Both the position numbers and the translations under genes were made by a program. Of a stretch of 64,000 nt of DNA, positions 53,294-62,220 are shown piece after piece. Source of the stretch: Victivallis vadensis (GTDB lineage: Bacteria > Verrucomicrobiota > Lentisphaeria > Victivallales > Victivallaceae). Each line of letters opens with the position of its first letter. Position 1 is the stretch's first letter. Where the stretch lies: contig NZ_QEKH01000018.1 in the NCBI RefSeq assembly GCF_003096415.1, forward strand, positions 1 through 64,000, read 5' to 3'. Below the pieces are notes generated by a model. That model saw only the letters and a program-made list of their open reading frames with translations. It was not told where the DNA came from and ran no database searches.

Positions 53294-54337
53294 ATGGCCG
53301 TTTCCGCAAAAGACATCATTCGCAATTACACCGTGGTGATCGTGCTGATCCTCTTCGGCCTCGGGCTGGGCGGATACTATTGGAGCTTGCATTACAAGCC
53401 GTTCACCCAGAACGCGTTCCTGATCACCAACACCCGGCCTGTTTCGCCGCTGGTCGAGGGCTACCTGACGGAAGTGCTGGTGAAGAACCACCAGAAAGTG
53501 AAGAAGGGGGAGCCGCTGTTCACCATCTTCCGCCCTCCTTATGAGCTGAAAGTGGAGGACCTCACCTATGCGGTCAAAGTCGAAGAGGCCAGGCTGGCCG
53601 GAATCGACGCGAAGCTGAAGGCTGCGAAGGCGCAGGTCGAAAAGGACGCCGCCGAAGCCGCCAACCGGCAGTATCTGTCGAAGCAGGCGGTCGAGATGTA
53701 TGCGCAGCAGGCGGTTTCGCAGACCTATACCGAGGAGGCCCGGCGAGCCGAGCTGGCCGCCAACGCGCAGCTCTCCGCTTCGAAGCACCAGCTGGAAGCG
53801 GTCGAGCGGGAAAAGGAGATGGTCGCTGCCGGCATCGGGCGGCTGCAGAGCCAGTTGAAACTGGCGAAAATCTATCTCGAACAGACCACCGTTTACGCCC
53901 TGAACGACGGCACCATCAGCAATATGCACGTGTCGCCGGGCGGCTACTATCGTCCCGGTGATATCCTGTTCGCCTTCATCGAGTCGGACGACTGGTTCAT
54001 ACAGGCCAACTTCGAGGAGACCGACCTGTCGATGATCCGGCCCGGCCAGACCGCGTCGATCTGGCTGTGGCAGTATCCCGGCAAAAAGTTTCACGGCGTG
54101 GTCGAGCAGGTGAGTTTCGGCGCGGAACGGCGGCAGACCTCTGAAGAGACCGGCGTTCAGCTGGTGGAAAAGGAGAACCAGTGGTTCCTGCTGCCGCAGC
54201 GTTTCCCGGTGCAGATACGGATCACCGATCCCGATCCTGAGTATCCCTTCAACCTCGGCGGCAGCGCCTTCGTGCAGATCGATACTTCGTCGCAGCTGCT
54301 CAAGCAGATCATCTGGAGGATCTTCCGTTGGGTGTAG
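53294..54337 (+). CDS. HlyD/EmrA-type membrane fusion protein
   Basis: This 347-residue periplasmic adaptor is anchored by one N-terminal helix (VVIVLILFGLGLGGYYWSL). Lipoyl-like halves are VSPLVEGYLTEVLVKNHQKV and YALNDGTISNMHVSPGGYYR, and a helical hairpin of about 120 residues rich in alanine and lysine lies between. The beta-barrel motif FEETDLSMIRPGQTASIWLW is of the EmrA/AaeA kind. It links the TolC at 51806-53290 to the membrane protein downstream. It starts three bases after the TolC stop and overlaps the next gene. Confidence 0.9.
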   Translation: MAVSAKDIIRNYTVVIVLILFGLGLGGYYWSLHYKPFTQNAFLITNTRPVSPLVEGYLTEVLVKNHQKVKKGEPLFTIFRPPYELKVEDLTYAVKVEEARLAGIDAKLKAAKAQVEKDAAEAANRQYLSKQAVEMYAQQAVSQTYTEEARRAELAANAQLSASKHQLEAVEREKEMVAAGIGRLQSQLKLAKIYLEQTTVYALNDGTISNMHVSPGGYYRPGDILFAFIESDDWFIQANFEETDLSMIRPGQTASIWLWQYPGKKFHGVVEQVSFGAERRQTSEETGVQLVEKENQWFLLPQRFPVQIRITDPDPEYPFNLGGSAFVQIDTSSQLLKQIIWRIFRWV

Positions 54338-55383
54338 GGGAACTCAAAAATCTTCGCGACGGGTTGATGCACCATTTCGCGGACGAAGTCCGGCTGCACG
54401 CTTTCGAGGCGACGATGCTGGTCTTCAACAGCGTATTCTGGTCGATTCTGGCAGTGGTGGTGTTCCGCGATCCGCGCCACGGGCTGATCTGGCTGCTGGG
54501 GCCGCTGCTCTGCACCGTCGGCGCGCTTTCGGAGCGGACCCGGGTGGAACGGGCCAAGGCGATCGCGGTCAATCTGCTGCAGTTCGGCTTTTTCCAGTTC
54601 CTCTATTCGGCGCTGGAGCCGTATTGGCTGGCGGTTGCGCTGGTGACGCCGTTTGCAGTCTGGATTGCGTCGAAGCGGCGGCGCGGCAACAATGCCGGCG
54701 CGGTGATGGTCGCGTCGATCATGAACTTCGAAAAGGGTTCTTTCCTGATCGGACTGGATACTTTCTGCATGTTGGTCGCACTGATTACCGTGATCGTCCC
54801 GACTTATCTGCTGCTGGACCGGATGCTGTTCGGCAGCCGGGAGTGGCCGGGCTCGCCGTCGACGCCGCGGATGCCGGGGGATGCGGTGATCCGGCGGATC
54901 TGCGCGTTCATGTTCGCGCTGTTTCTGTTCGATATGCTGGACTGGAAGTTCGGTTACTGGATTCCGCTGACGGTCGGGCTCTGTTATTCGGGCGGCGGCT
55001 CCGGGAAGGCGGTACGCCATGTGGCGATGCTGCGGCTGGTCTGGGCGCCGCTCGGCTTTACGCTGGCGGTCGCGTGGCTGGGGACGGTCGGCTATATCGA
55101 TTACCAGTTCAATTATCTGGCGGTGATCTGGGCGTTCGTTGCGTTCTACTACTGTTTCCGGGCGGATGACTACATCGGTTTTTATCTGTTGTTCATGGTG
55201 ATGATCTCGGGCGCCAACAACCTGAGCATGGGGGAGTTCGCGGATTACGGCAACGGCTGGAACATGATCGTGCAGTCCACCTTCGCGGTCGCGATCGGAG
55301 CCGGGCTGGTGGAACTGGCGGAATTCCGGCTCGATCCCCCCTGCTGCGTGGAGGATTTCGAGGACGAAAAGAAAACCGCCTGA
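54328..55383 (+). CDS. FUSC-like inner-membrane efflux protein
   Basis: This 351-residue protein has about ten hydrophobic segments. It resembles aromatic-acid exporter and FUSC-type proteins: an N-terminal pair of helices (VFNSVFWSILAVVVFRDPRH), a later block (LFDMLDWKFGYWIPLTVGLC), and YQFNYLAVIWAFVAFYY. With the adaptor and TolC it forms an AaeAB-like tripartite efflux system, probably for organic acids. The TTG at 54328 is chosen because GGAGG lies eight bases upstream and the start overlaps the adaptor's end by ten bases; an ATG at 54367 is the alternative. Confidence 0.8.
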   Translation: MGVGELKNLRDGLMHHFADEVRLHAFEATMLVFNSVFWSILAVVVFRDPRHGLIWLLGPLLCTVGALSERTRVERAKAIAVNLLQFGFFQFLYSALEPYWLAVALVTPFAVWIASKRRRGNNAGAVMVASIMNFEKGSFLIGLDTFCMLVALITVIVPTYLLLDRMLFGSREWPGSPSTPRMPGDAVIRRICAFMFALFLFDMLDWKFGYWIPLTVGLCYSGGGSGKAVRHVAMLRLVWAPLGFTLAVAWLGTVGYIDYQFNYLAVIWAFVAFYYCFRADDYIGFYLLFMVMISGANNLSMGEFADYGNGWNMIVQSTFAVAIGAGLVELAEFRLDPPCCVEDFEDEKKTA

Positions 55384-55398
55384 CGCCGGAAGCGGCGT

Positions 55399-56283
55399 TC
55401 AGCGGATATTGCCGAGCCGGATGCGGGTGAAACCGCGTTCGGCGGCATGTTCGCGGATCGAAAACAGCGTTTCGCGCGGCGTCGGCGGCGAATCGCAGTA
55501 GCGGTGGCAGGGGAAATAGGCTGAGAAGTGGAGCGGCGTATCGGCTCCGAGCTTTTCCTCCACCCAGTCGAGCAGCGCGTCGATCATCTGCGGCGAATCG
55601 TTCTGCCCCGGAATCACCAGATTGGTCAATTCCAGATGGCCTCCGCATTCGTTGCGGAAAAATTCGCAGCTGCGCAGCACCGGCGCCAGTGTCGCATTGC
55701 AGAGCCGGCCGTAAAACTCCTCGCTGAACCCTTTCACATCGATATTGGCGGCGTCGATCAGCCTATAAAGTGCGGCGGCGGGGGCCGGATTGATCCAGCC
55801 GTTGCTGACGAGAATTGTTTTCAAGCCTGCCTGCCGGGCGAGTTTCGCGATTTCCACGGCATATTCGATGAACACGGTCGGCTCGTTGTAGGTGAAGGAG
55901 ATGGAGCGGCAGCCGCGGCTGAGCGCCATCTGGACGATCTCTTCCGGAGAAACCGCCGGGCAGGCCCTGCCGGAGCCGTAACCGCCGCGCGACAATTCAA
56001 AGTTCTGGCAGAATGCACAGTCCAGATTGCAGCCGAAGGTGCCGAGCGAAAACGTGCGGGTGCCCGGCAGGAAAAAGGCGAGAGGCTTCTTTTCCACCGG
56101 GTCGACCTGGAGCGCAGCCGGCCGCCCGAAGGAAAGCGCGACGAGCCTGCCGCCGTCGTTGCGCCGCACCCGGCAGAAACCGGTCCGGCCGGGAGCGATC
56201 ACGCAGGCGCGCGGGCAGAGGTCGCACCGGACCTCTCCGCCGGGAAGAGAACTCTGAAAATCCGCTTCCCGCATTGACATCAT
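55399..56283 (-). CDS. amrS: AmmeMemoRadiSam system radical SAM enzyme
   Basis: This 294-residue radical SAM protein has the cluster motif FGCNLDCAFCQNFELS (CxxxCxxC). A second cysteine-rich part lies near the N-terminus (CDLCPRACVIAPGRTGFC). SITFTYNEPTVFIEY-type segments and LTNLVIPGQND are typical of AmrS and related activating-enzyme-like proteins. AmrS acts with AmrA and AmrB in an unresolved modification system; neither AmrA nor AmrB is seen nearby. Its ATG overlaps the YggL gene stop, so the two are co-translated. Confidence 0.88.
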   Translation of the reverse strand: MMSMREADFQSSLPGGEVRCDLCPRACVIAPGRTGFCRVRRNDGGRLVALSFGRPAALQVDPVEKKPLAFFLPGTRTFSLGTFGCNLDCAFCQNFELSRGGYGSGRACPAVSPEEIVQMALSRGCRSISFTYNEPTVFIEYAVEIAKLARQAGLKTILVSNGWINPAPAAALYRLIDAANIDVKGFSEEFYGRLCNATLAPVLRSCEFFRNECGGHLELTNLVIPGQNDSPQMIDALLDWVEEKLGADTPLHFSAYFPCHRYCDSPPTPRETLFSIREHAAERGFTRIRLGNIR

Positions 56284-56606
56284 GCCTTTTTGGTGTCGTA
56301 CCACGCGTCGGCGAAATCGGAACCTTCAACGGAGGTGACGCCGGGCAGGGAGTTCATGAAATCCAGCACCGCCTGGCGCTTTCCCGCTTCATCAGTGTTC
56401 ACGAGGCCGGTGGTCACGAAAAGCTCCAGCTCGTTGACGTCGAAGCGCCCGCCGCACTCCAGCCCGAGCGAACCGATCTTGTCGATCACGCAGTCGGTGA
56501 AGCGGTCGAATTCCTCGTCGGGCATCTCCGCATATTTGACCTTCAGGAAGAAACCGAGTTCCTGAAATTCGCCGCGGTGAAGTTTTTTGCGCAATCTTTT
56601 CTTCAT
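56280..56606 (-). CDS. YggL family ribosome-associated protein
   Basis: This 108-residue small protein opens MKKRLRKKLHRGEFQELGF, the signature of the YggL (DUF469) family, then continues with charged helical segments (MPDEEFDRFTDCVIDKI). In E. coli YggL binds the 50S subunit. The ATG at 56604-56606 gives this conserved start. It is coupled to amrS by an overlapping ATGA, an unusual partner. Confidence 0.85.
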   Translation of the reverse strand: MKKRLRKKLHRGEFQELGFFLKVKYAEMPDEEFDRFTDCVIDKIGSLGLECGGRFDVNELELFVTTGLVNTDEAGKRQAVLDFMNSLPGVTSVEGSDFADAWYDTKKA

Positions 56607-56689
56607 GGTGAAATTCCTTTTCAAGTTGATCGATTGAGATATGTCTATACTATAACACCGAAAACGGCTTTTCCCACCCGCGGCCGGCT

Positions 56690-57316
56690 TTATTTGTGGG
56701 TTTTACGGTATTCCCAGGGGGGAGTCGGATTCTGCGCATTCCAGAGGCCGAGCCGGGCGCGGCGGGCGGCAAGCTCGGCGAGGGCGAATTCCGGTTCGTC
56801 GCGGGCGTAGGCGACATAGTGCCAGGCATGGCCGAGCTTGACCATTTCAAAGTTCACGAATTTCCCGTCGACATAGACCTTGCCTACGGCGCGGCCGTAC
56901 TGGTCGGTGTTGGCGACTTCGACCCGGACGTTGCGGCCGAGGATCATATCGGCCAAAGCGTCCCGGGAAGCGCCGCCGCCCTGCTGGGCGGCTTCCGGCG
57001 CATCGATGCCGTAAAACCGGATTTTGTATTTGGTGTCGCCTTCCGGAGTGAGCAAGGTGGCGGTGTCGCCGTCGTAGACCTGAATGATCTTGCCTTCCAG
57101 GATTTCCCGGGGCTGTGCTTTGCCTTCCGCCGCGGAGCCGCCGGGCAGGAAGGTGCGCACGGAGCGGGGCAGGAAGCGCTGCACCTGAAGCAGCCGGATT
57201 CCGACCGAGTCGAGCCGGTCGAGGTTGAAAAGCAGCCCCCCCAGCAGAATCAGGAAAGCCATGAAAAAATAGTTGCAGATACGCCGGATGCGGGCGAACG
57301 GTCTGGAAGCCATCAT
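56690..57316 (-). CDS. Thermonuclease-like (SNase) protein, membrane-anchored
   Basis: This 208-residue staphylococcal-nuclease fold protein has an N-terminal hydrophobic anchor (YFFMAFLILLGGLLF) and the core VYDGDTATLL with catalytic acidic residues. RFYGIDAPEAAQ holds an active-site arginine and glutamate, and TDQYGRAVGKVYVDG the second arginine; these match the SNase active site. It would degrade nucleic acids at the outer face of the inner membrane. The ATG at 57316 (or 57313) follows GAAAGTGAGA; a long upstream frame is not coding. Confidence 0.86.
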   Translation of the reverse strand: MMASRPFARIRRICNYFFMAFLILLGGLLFNLDRLDSVGIRLLQVQRFLPRSVRTFLPGGSAAEGKAQPREILEGKIIQVYDGDTATLLTPEGDTKYKIRFYGIDAPEAAQQGGGASRDALADMILGRNVRVEVANTDQYGRAVGKVYVDGKFVNFEMVKLGHAWHYVAYARDEPEFALAELAARRARLGLWNAQNPTPPWEYRKTHK

Positions 57317-57901
57317 TCTCACTTTCGTTAACGGTTGTCCGGATACTGTATCGCCGAGTCCGGCTTTTTTCAACTTCGGAAAGCATGTTTCCGCCGGTTT
57401 CGCGGAGAAGTTCAGGCTTCGGAGGGCGGCGGAAACGGTGCGGTTGATCGCACGTGACGGTTCCGAAGTGGCCGTTTGCGCAGATTCCCGCATTCAGCGT
57501 GACCGCTCCGGCTCCGGTCGCTCCGCCAAGCGGTTTTCAGAGGAGGAAGCATGGAAAAAAGTTGATTTTCCGGGAGGAAGGCGAAAAAAGAATGAATTTT
57601 TATTTTCATTTAAACAGGGTTGCGTTTTCAATTGAATTGGAATAATGCCGGTTTATCCGGCATTCGTTTTCCCACATGCGAAGAGGTGTGTTTGGAGAGG
57701 AAGCCGGCGATATGGAGCATTGTTTACGGAGCAGTATTCCGGTACCTGTCCGGCAGTATTCTGATTACTGCCGCCGGCCTGCCGGAAAGGAAATATCGGG
57801 GGAATTTTCCGTTTTGCGATTGCGCACCGCCGCTTCTTGCAATATTTTATAGCACATGAATCCGATTTGTGTTTATCATGAAATATTGTGAGAGGTTTGT
57901 T
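57317..57901. other. Structured intergenic region without clear gene
   Basis: The 585 bases hold no frame with both a ribosome site and protein-like composition. There are two hairpins: 57644-57664 (eight-pair stem, five-base loop, followed by CGTTTT) and one around 57750-57780 (CCGGCAGTA / TACTGCC). The region could contain a small RNA or a leader of aroB. Confidence 0.45.
57644..57664 (+). terminator. Candidate terminator hairpin with no obvious upstream gene
   Basis: AATGCCGG and CCGGCATT pair around TTTAT and are followed by CGTTTT. On the plus strand no gene precedes it, so it may end a small RNA transcribed from about 57400-57640. Confidence 0.4.
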
Positions 57902-58966
57902 ATGGCGGTTGAAACGGTACGGGTGGGGCTGGAGGAGCGCGCCTATGATATTCTGATCGGTTCCGGCGTGCGCGAACGCGCGGCGGAGCTTGCATATGGA
58001 CGGCTGCTGACGGTGACGGATTCCGAGGTTGATGAACGGTACGGCGAGTGGATTGACACGGTGATCGGCGCCGATTTCAAATTCATCTTTCCGGCCGGAG
58101 AAGCCTCCAAGACTCCCGTTACCGTGATCGACATCTGCCGGTATGCCGCGCTGGAGAAATACGACCGTAAAAGCTGTTTTGTCGCGGTCGGCGGCGGTGT
58201 GGTCGGCGATATGACCGGATTCGCGGCCGCGATCTATATGCGCGGCGTCCGTTTCGTGCAGATTCCGACTACGCTGCTGGCGATGGTCGACTCCAGCGTC
58301 GGCGGCAAGACCGGCGTGGACATCCCGGAGGGGAAGAACCTGGTCGGCGCGTTCCACCAGCCGCAACTGGTGCTGATCGACCCGGATTTCCTGAAGACCC
58401 TGCCGGGGCGGGAGATCCGCTGCGGCCTCGCGGAGATCGTCAAAACCGCGATGATCCTCGATGCGGAGTTGTTCGCCGAGCTGGAACGCGATCCGGCCGG
58501 GCTGGTTGACGCGGCCGATTTCGGGCGCATGGCGCGGATCATCCGGCGCTGCTGCGAGCTGAAGGCGGCGGTCGTCGCCGAGGACGAACGTGAAGCGGGG
58601 CTGCGGGCGATCCTGAATTACGGCCATACCTTCGGACATGCGGTCGAAATGCTCAGCGGTTTTTCCATCAGCCACGGGGAAGGAGTCGCGATCGGCATGT
58701 GCGCCGCGGCGGAATTGGCGGTGGCCTCCGGAACCCTTTCGCGTGCTGAAGCCGACCGTCAGAAGGCGTTGCTGCAGGCGGTCGGCCTGCCGGTTTCCCT
58801 TTCCCGCCGGTTCGCCGTAGACAAGGTGGTCGATGTGATGGGGCGCGACAAGAAGAGTGCGGACGGCAGGATCAAGGTGGTGACTGTCGACCGGATCGGT
58901 CATGCCGCGGTCGGGCAGCCGCCGTTGGAGGCGATTGCCGCCGCGGTGGAGGCGATTTATGCTTGA
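57902..58966 (+). CDS. aroB: 3-dehydroquinate synthase
   Basis: This 354-residue second enzyme of the shikimate pathway converts DAHP to 3-dehydroquinate. The NAD site GGGVVGDMTGFAAA, the segment QIPTTLLAMVDSSVGGKTGV, the zinc ligands in NYGHTFGHAVEM and HGEGVAIGM, and the lysine in GRDKKSADGRI are canonical. The ATG at 57902 follows GAGAGGTTTGTT; an upstream ATG at 57869 is less likely. It overlaps dprA by eight bases. Confidence 0.95.
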   Translation: MAVETVRVGLEERAYDILIGSGVRERAAELAYGRLLTVTDSEVDERYGEWIDTVIGADFKFIFPAGEASKTPVTVIDICRYAALEKYDRKSCFVAVGGGVVGDMTGFAAAIYMRGVRFVQIPTTLLAMVDSSVGGKTGVDIPEGKNLVGAFHQPQLVLIDPDFLKTLPGREIRCGLAEIVKTAMILDAELFAELERDPAGLVDAADFGRMARIIRRCCELKAAVVAEDEREAGLRAILNYGHTFGHAVEMLSGFSISHGEGVAIGMCAAAELAVASGTLSRAEADRQKALLQAVGLPVSLSRRFAVDKVVDVMGRDKKSADGRIKVVTVDRIGHAAVGQPPLEAIAAAVEAIYA

Positions 58967-60101
58967 CCGGGAGGCCTGTATTGTCCTGAATATGATTTCA
59001 GGCGTCGGATATGTGAAATACACGGCGCTCTGCGACGAATTCGGCTCGCCGGCCGGCGTATTCCGGCGGAGCGCCCGCGAATTGATGCACGTTCCCGGCA
59101 TCGGTGAAACGCTGGCCGTCAAGATCGCGGAGTTCGATTGGGAAGGGGAGCTGGCCCGCGAGCTGGAGCTGGCGGACAAAGCGGGAGTACGGGTCATCAC
59201 GCTGTTCGATGAGGCCTATCCCGCCGTGCTGCGCAACCTCTACGATCCGCCGCTGTGTCTGTATGTGCGGGGCCGCCTGCCGGAATTTCCGGAATACGCA
59301 GTCGCGGTGGTCGGTTCGCGCCGGATGTCCGATTACGGGGCCCGGATGACGCGGCAGATCACCGCCGAGGCGGTGGCGGCCGGATACACTGTGGTTTCCG
59401 GGCTGGCTTACGGAGTCGACACCGTCGCGCACGGCATGACCGTCGAGCAGGGCGGCTGTACGGTCGCGGTGCTGGGCGGCGGACTGATGCGGATTCATCC
59501 GCAGGAGAATGTGCCGCTGGCGCGCCGGATCGTGGAAACCGGCGGCGCGGTGATCAGTGAATTTCCGATGAACTTCCCGGTCAGCCGCACTTCGTTCCCG
59601 CGCCGGAACCGGATCGTTGCGGGTTTGGCCCGGCTGACCATCGTGACCGAAGCCGGGATCGGCAGCGGAGCGTTGATCACCGCGCGGCTGGCGCTGGACA
59701 ACGGCCGCGATGTATTCGCGGTGCCGGGACATGCGGACAATCCGCAGGCGCAGGGCTGTCACCAGCTGATCAAAGAGGGGGCCGCCGGATTGATCGAGAA
59801 TTTCAGCGACGTGCTCAATGCGATCGGAGTGGGGTTCGGCTACCTGCCCGGCCTTGCTCCGGGCGGCGAGGCGAATGAGGACGCGGTGCCCTACGACAGT
59901 TCATCCGTCGGCGATCTTCCGCCGGAAGCGCGTGAAATCTGGAAACTGCTGGACGGGCGCGAGCTTTCCCTTGACCTCCTTGCCGAGGAGACCGGCCGCG
60001 AAACCGGTGCGTTGCTCTCCACATTGATGATGCTCGAAATGAAGCTGCTGGTCGAGCACGGCAGCGATATGGTTTACCGCCGCATTCCCCGGCGTCCGTG
60101 A
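58959..60101 (+). CDS. dprA: DNA-processing protein DprA
   Basis: This 380-residue protein loads RecA on incoming single-stranded DNA in natural transformation. A SAM-like N-terminal part (LNMISGVGYVKYTALCDEFG, PGIGETLAVKIAEFD) precedes the Rossmann domain with VVGSRRMSDYGARMTRQ, VSGLAYGVDTVAHGMT and FPRRNRIVAGLARL. A C-terminal winged-helix segment ends with LLAEETGRETGALLSTLMML. The start MLDREACIVLN overlaps the aroB end by eight bases. Topoisomerase genes often adjacent to dprA are not present here. Confidence 0.94.
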   Translation: MLDREACIVLNMISGVGYVKYTALCDEFGSPAGVFRRSARELMHVPGIGETLAVKIAEFDWEGELARELELADKAGVRVITLFDEAYPAVLRNLYDPPLCLYVRGRLPEFPEYAVAVVGSRRMSDYGARMTRQITAEAVAAGYTVVSGLAYGVDTVAHGMTVEQGGCTVAVLGGGLMRIHPQENVPLARRIVETGGAVISEFPMNFPVSRTSFPRRNRIVAGLARLTIVTEAGIGSGALITARLALDNGRDVFAVPGHADNPQAQGCHQLIKEGAAGLIENFSDVLNAIGVGFGYLPGLAPGGEANEDAVPYDSSSVGDLPPEAREIWKLLDGRELSLDLLAEETGRETGALLSTLMMLEMKLLVEHGSDMVYRRIPRRP

Positions 60102-60164
60102 GGCCGGAAAGCTATTTCGGCGGGGGCAGCAGCGTACACTCCCGTGCCTGCAATCCCGGAAGGT

Positions 60165-61154
60165 TCAGCGGTTCGGATTGACGACCTCTTTGCCGAGGTC
60201 GAGCAGGCCGCTGGAACGGGGAGGCTGCGGCAGCGGAGCGGCATTCTCCAATGGGTCGCCGTTTTCGTTCAGCAGTTGGGTCGCGGTGAGCTTGCCGGCG
60301 TTGGGATCCTGAAAATCGATGCCGACGCGGGCGACGGCGCCGCCGGCGAGAGTGACCATGCCGTTGGCCGGATCGCGGACGAGAGTCGGAATGGTGCCGG
60401 TGGTTTTCCAGTGCTGGTTGGCGATGCAGGTGCCGTCCAGAGCGAATGCCAGATAGTGGAACACCTTGGGCGAAACCGGCATCAGCAGGTGGATGCGGCT
60501 CAGCATGTCGACTTCGGCGCGGAACTGTTCCTGCCCGATCCGTTTGCCGATCCGGATGACACCGTATACCTTGTCATTGTCCTCCACGACGAGGTAAAAG
60601 AAGCGGTCCGGCCCTTCGGTCATCGAGCGGATGGAATAGGTGCGTTCCACGGACTTTTCTTCTCCTTTGCCGGTCAGGTCGGGGATGCCGACGCTTTTGG
60701 ACCAGACTTCCACGCCGGGGCTGACCTGAAAACGGGTCTCCTTGGACTGGTATTCCGCCGGAAGCTGGGCATGACTCACATAGGCGAACATCCGGTAGGT
60801 CCCGAGCGGATCCAGATTGTAGTATTTGGAAACCGGAATCACCAGACGCTTGATTTCGCCGGCGCGCAGCAGCAGCCCGGTCGTGTTGATCTCCGCGCCG
60901 GGGCGCTTGGGCACGAGGTTGTTTTTGCTGTCGCGGATTTCGAACAGCACGAAACCCTGAAGCTTCGGGTCGTGTCCGAAAGCCAGCGCCCGCCCGCTGT
61001 CGTTGCGGAGGGTGACGGCGGCGTAAATTGGTTCATACTGCATGTAGACAGTCCGGTTCAGGCTGAGATCCATCGCGACCTGGGCAAAGGTGGCGGCGGC
61101 ACAGACCAGCGCCGCCGGCGTCAGCAGCAGTTTCAAAAGGGTGTGGGAAATCAT
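60165..61154 (-). CDS. Secreted hypothetical protein with beta-rich body
   Basis: This 329-residue protein has a signal peptide (LLKLLLTPAALVCAAATFAQVA, cleavage near residue 24). The mature part is beta-rich and begins like an immunoglobulin-like fold (NRTVYMQYEPIYAAVTLRND). No catalytic motif was found. It ends with a proline-rich segment followed by GLLDLGKEVVNPNR. It starts four bases after the glycosyltransferase gene's stop and probably shares its transcript. Function unknown; a cell-surface adhesion or binding role is a guess. Confidence 0.65.
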   Translation of the reverse strand: MISHTLLKLLLTPAALVCAAATFAQVAMDLSLNRTVYMQYEPIYAAVTLRNDSGRALAFGHDPKLQGFVLFEIRDSKNNLVPKRPGAEINTTGLLLRAGEIKRLVIPVSKYYNLDPLGTYRMFAYVSHAQLPAEYQSKETRFQVSPGVEVWSKSVGIPDLTGKGEEKSVERTYSIRSMTEGPDRFFYLVVEDNDKVYGVIRIGKRIGQEQFRAEVDMLSRIHLLMPVSPKVFHYLAFALDGTCIANQHWKTTGTIPTLVRDPANGMVTLAGGAVARVGIDFQDPNAGKLTATQLLNENGDPLENAAPLPQPPRSSGLLDLGKEVVNPNR

Positions 61155-61157
61155 GGC

Positions 61158-62219
61158 TCAGTTCTCCTGTGGTTGGGTGAGTACCTGAAAGGCGTCCGCC
61201 GCTATTTTATCCGCGTCAAGGCGATGGCAGCGCAGCAGCCCGTCGACAGGACGGCAGTTGCGCTTCATGCACCGGACGCAATCGATGTTCAACTGATAAA
61301 TCCGGGTACGCTCTCCGTAGGGGCCGGTCTTTTCGGGGCAGGTCGGGCCGAAAAAGGCAAAGACCGGCTTGTTCAGCGCCGCCGCCGCGTGCACCGGGCC
61401 GGAATCGTTGCTGATCACCAGCGAGGAGGCGCGGAGCACCTCCATCATGCCCGTCAGCGAGGTTTTTCCGGCCAGCGGCAGCACGGGAACTTCGCCGCGG
61501 AGCCGTTCGACGATCTCCTGCTCGATCTTCCGGTCGCCGCCCGCCCCGATGATCGCGAATACGTAATCCGGCAGCAGTTGGTGAAGCCGCCGGGCGATTC
61601 CGGCGAACAGGGCGGGAGGAAACTGTTTGCTCTGCCAGCGGGCTCCCGGAATCAGGGCGACCAGCCGGGAGGGCAGGGGACCGGCCAGAGTCTCCAGTTT
61701 GCGGAGGGCGGCCGGATTGGCGGGCAGCTCCGGCAGCCTGACCGGGCCATTGTTTCCGGTCAGTTCCCCGATCAGGGCGCTGTTGCGTTCAAGGGCATGG
61801 CCCGGCGCGACGGCGATGCGCCGGCTGTAGAACCACTTTGCGGCGGTTTCGCGGGTCTGGGCGAAGCCGACGACCGGACCGCCCCGGGTCAGGGAGGCGA
61901 ACAGCGCACTGCGGGTCAGCCCCTGAAAGTCGATCACCAGATCGTACTTCTTGCGCCGGAGTTCGCGGGCCAGCTTCAGGAATTCCGGCACCATCGTGGA
62001 AACCCGTCCCATCCTTTTGCGCTCGAAGAGAATCCGTTCGGAAACCGGAAAGGGGGAGTAGTCGAGGATGTCGGCAAAAGCGGGATGGATCAGGAAGTCC
62101 AGCGTCGCTTCCGGGCAGTGAATGCGCAATTCCGCCAGGGCCGGGAACACATGCAGGATATCTCCGAGGCTGCTCGGCTTGATGACCAGAATCCGCTTGA
62201 CCTTGGCGAGTTCGAACAT
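61158..62219 (-). CDS. GT9 family glycosyltransferase (heptosyltransferase-like)
   Basis: This 353-residue GT-B enzyme of the heptosyltransferase family has KPSSLGDILHVFPALAELR at the N-terminus, VIDFQGLTRSALFASLTRG, ALIPGARWQSKQFPP, and the sugar-nucleotide site SNDSGPVHAAAALNKPVFA. Such enzymes build the LPS inner core, which fits a Gram-negative envelope. The ATG at 62217-62219 (MFELAKVKRIL) lies two bases after the metallophosphoesterase stop, so the two are co-transcribed. A longer upstream frame is not coding. Acceptor not predictable. Confidence 0.9.
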   Translation of the reverse strand: MFELAKVKRILVIKPSSLGDILHVFPALAELRIHCPEATLDFLIHPAFADILDYSPFPVSERILFERKRMGRVSTMVPEFLKLARELRRKKYDLVIDFQGLTRSALFASLTRGGPVVGFAQTRETAAKWFYSRRIAVAPGHALERNSALIGELTGNNGPVRLPELPANPAALRKLETLAGPLPSRLVALIPGARWQSKQFPPALFAGIARRLHQLLPDYVFAIIGAGGDRKIEQEIVERLRGEVPVLPLAGKTSLTGMMEVLRASSLVISNDSGPVHAAAALNKPVFAFFGPTCPEKTGPYGERTRIYQLNIDCVRCMKRNCRPVDGLLRCHRLDADKIAADAFQVLTQPQEN

Positions 62220-62220
62220 T

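Noticed and set aside
57620-57859. A 79-codon frame before aroB
   Set aside because: No ribosome site, no recognisable pattern, and it overlaps the hairpins of the gap.
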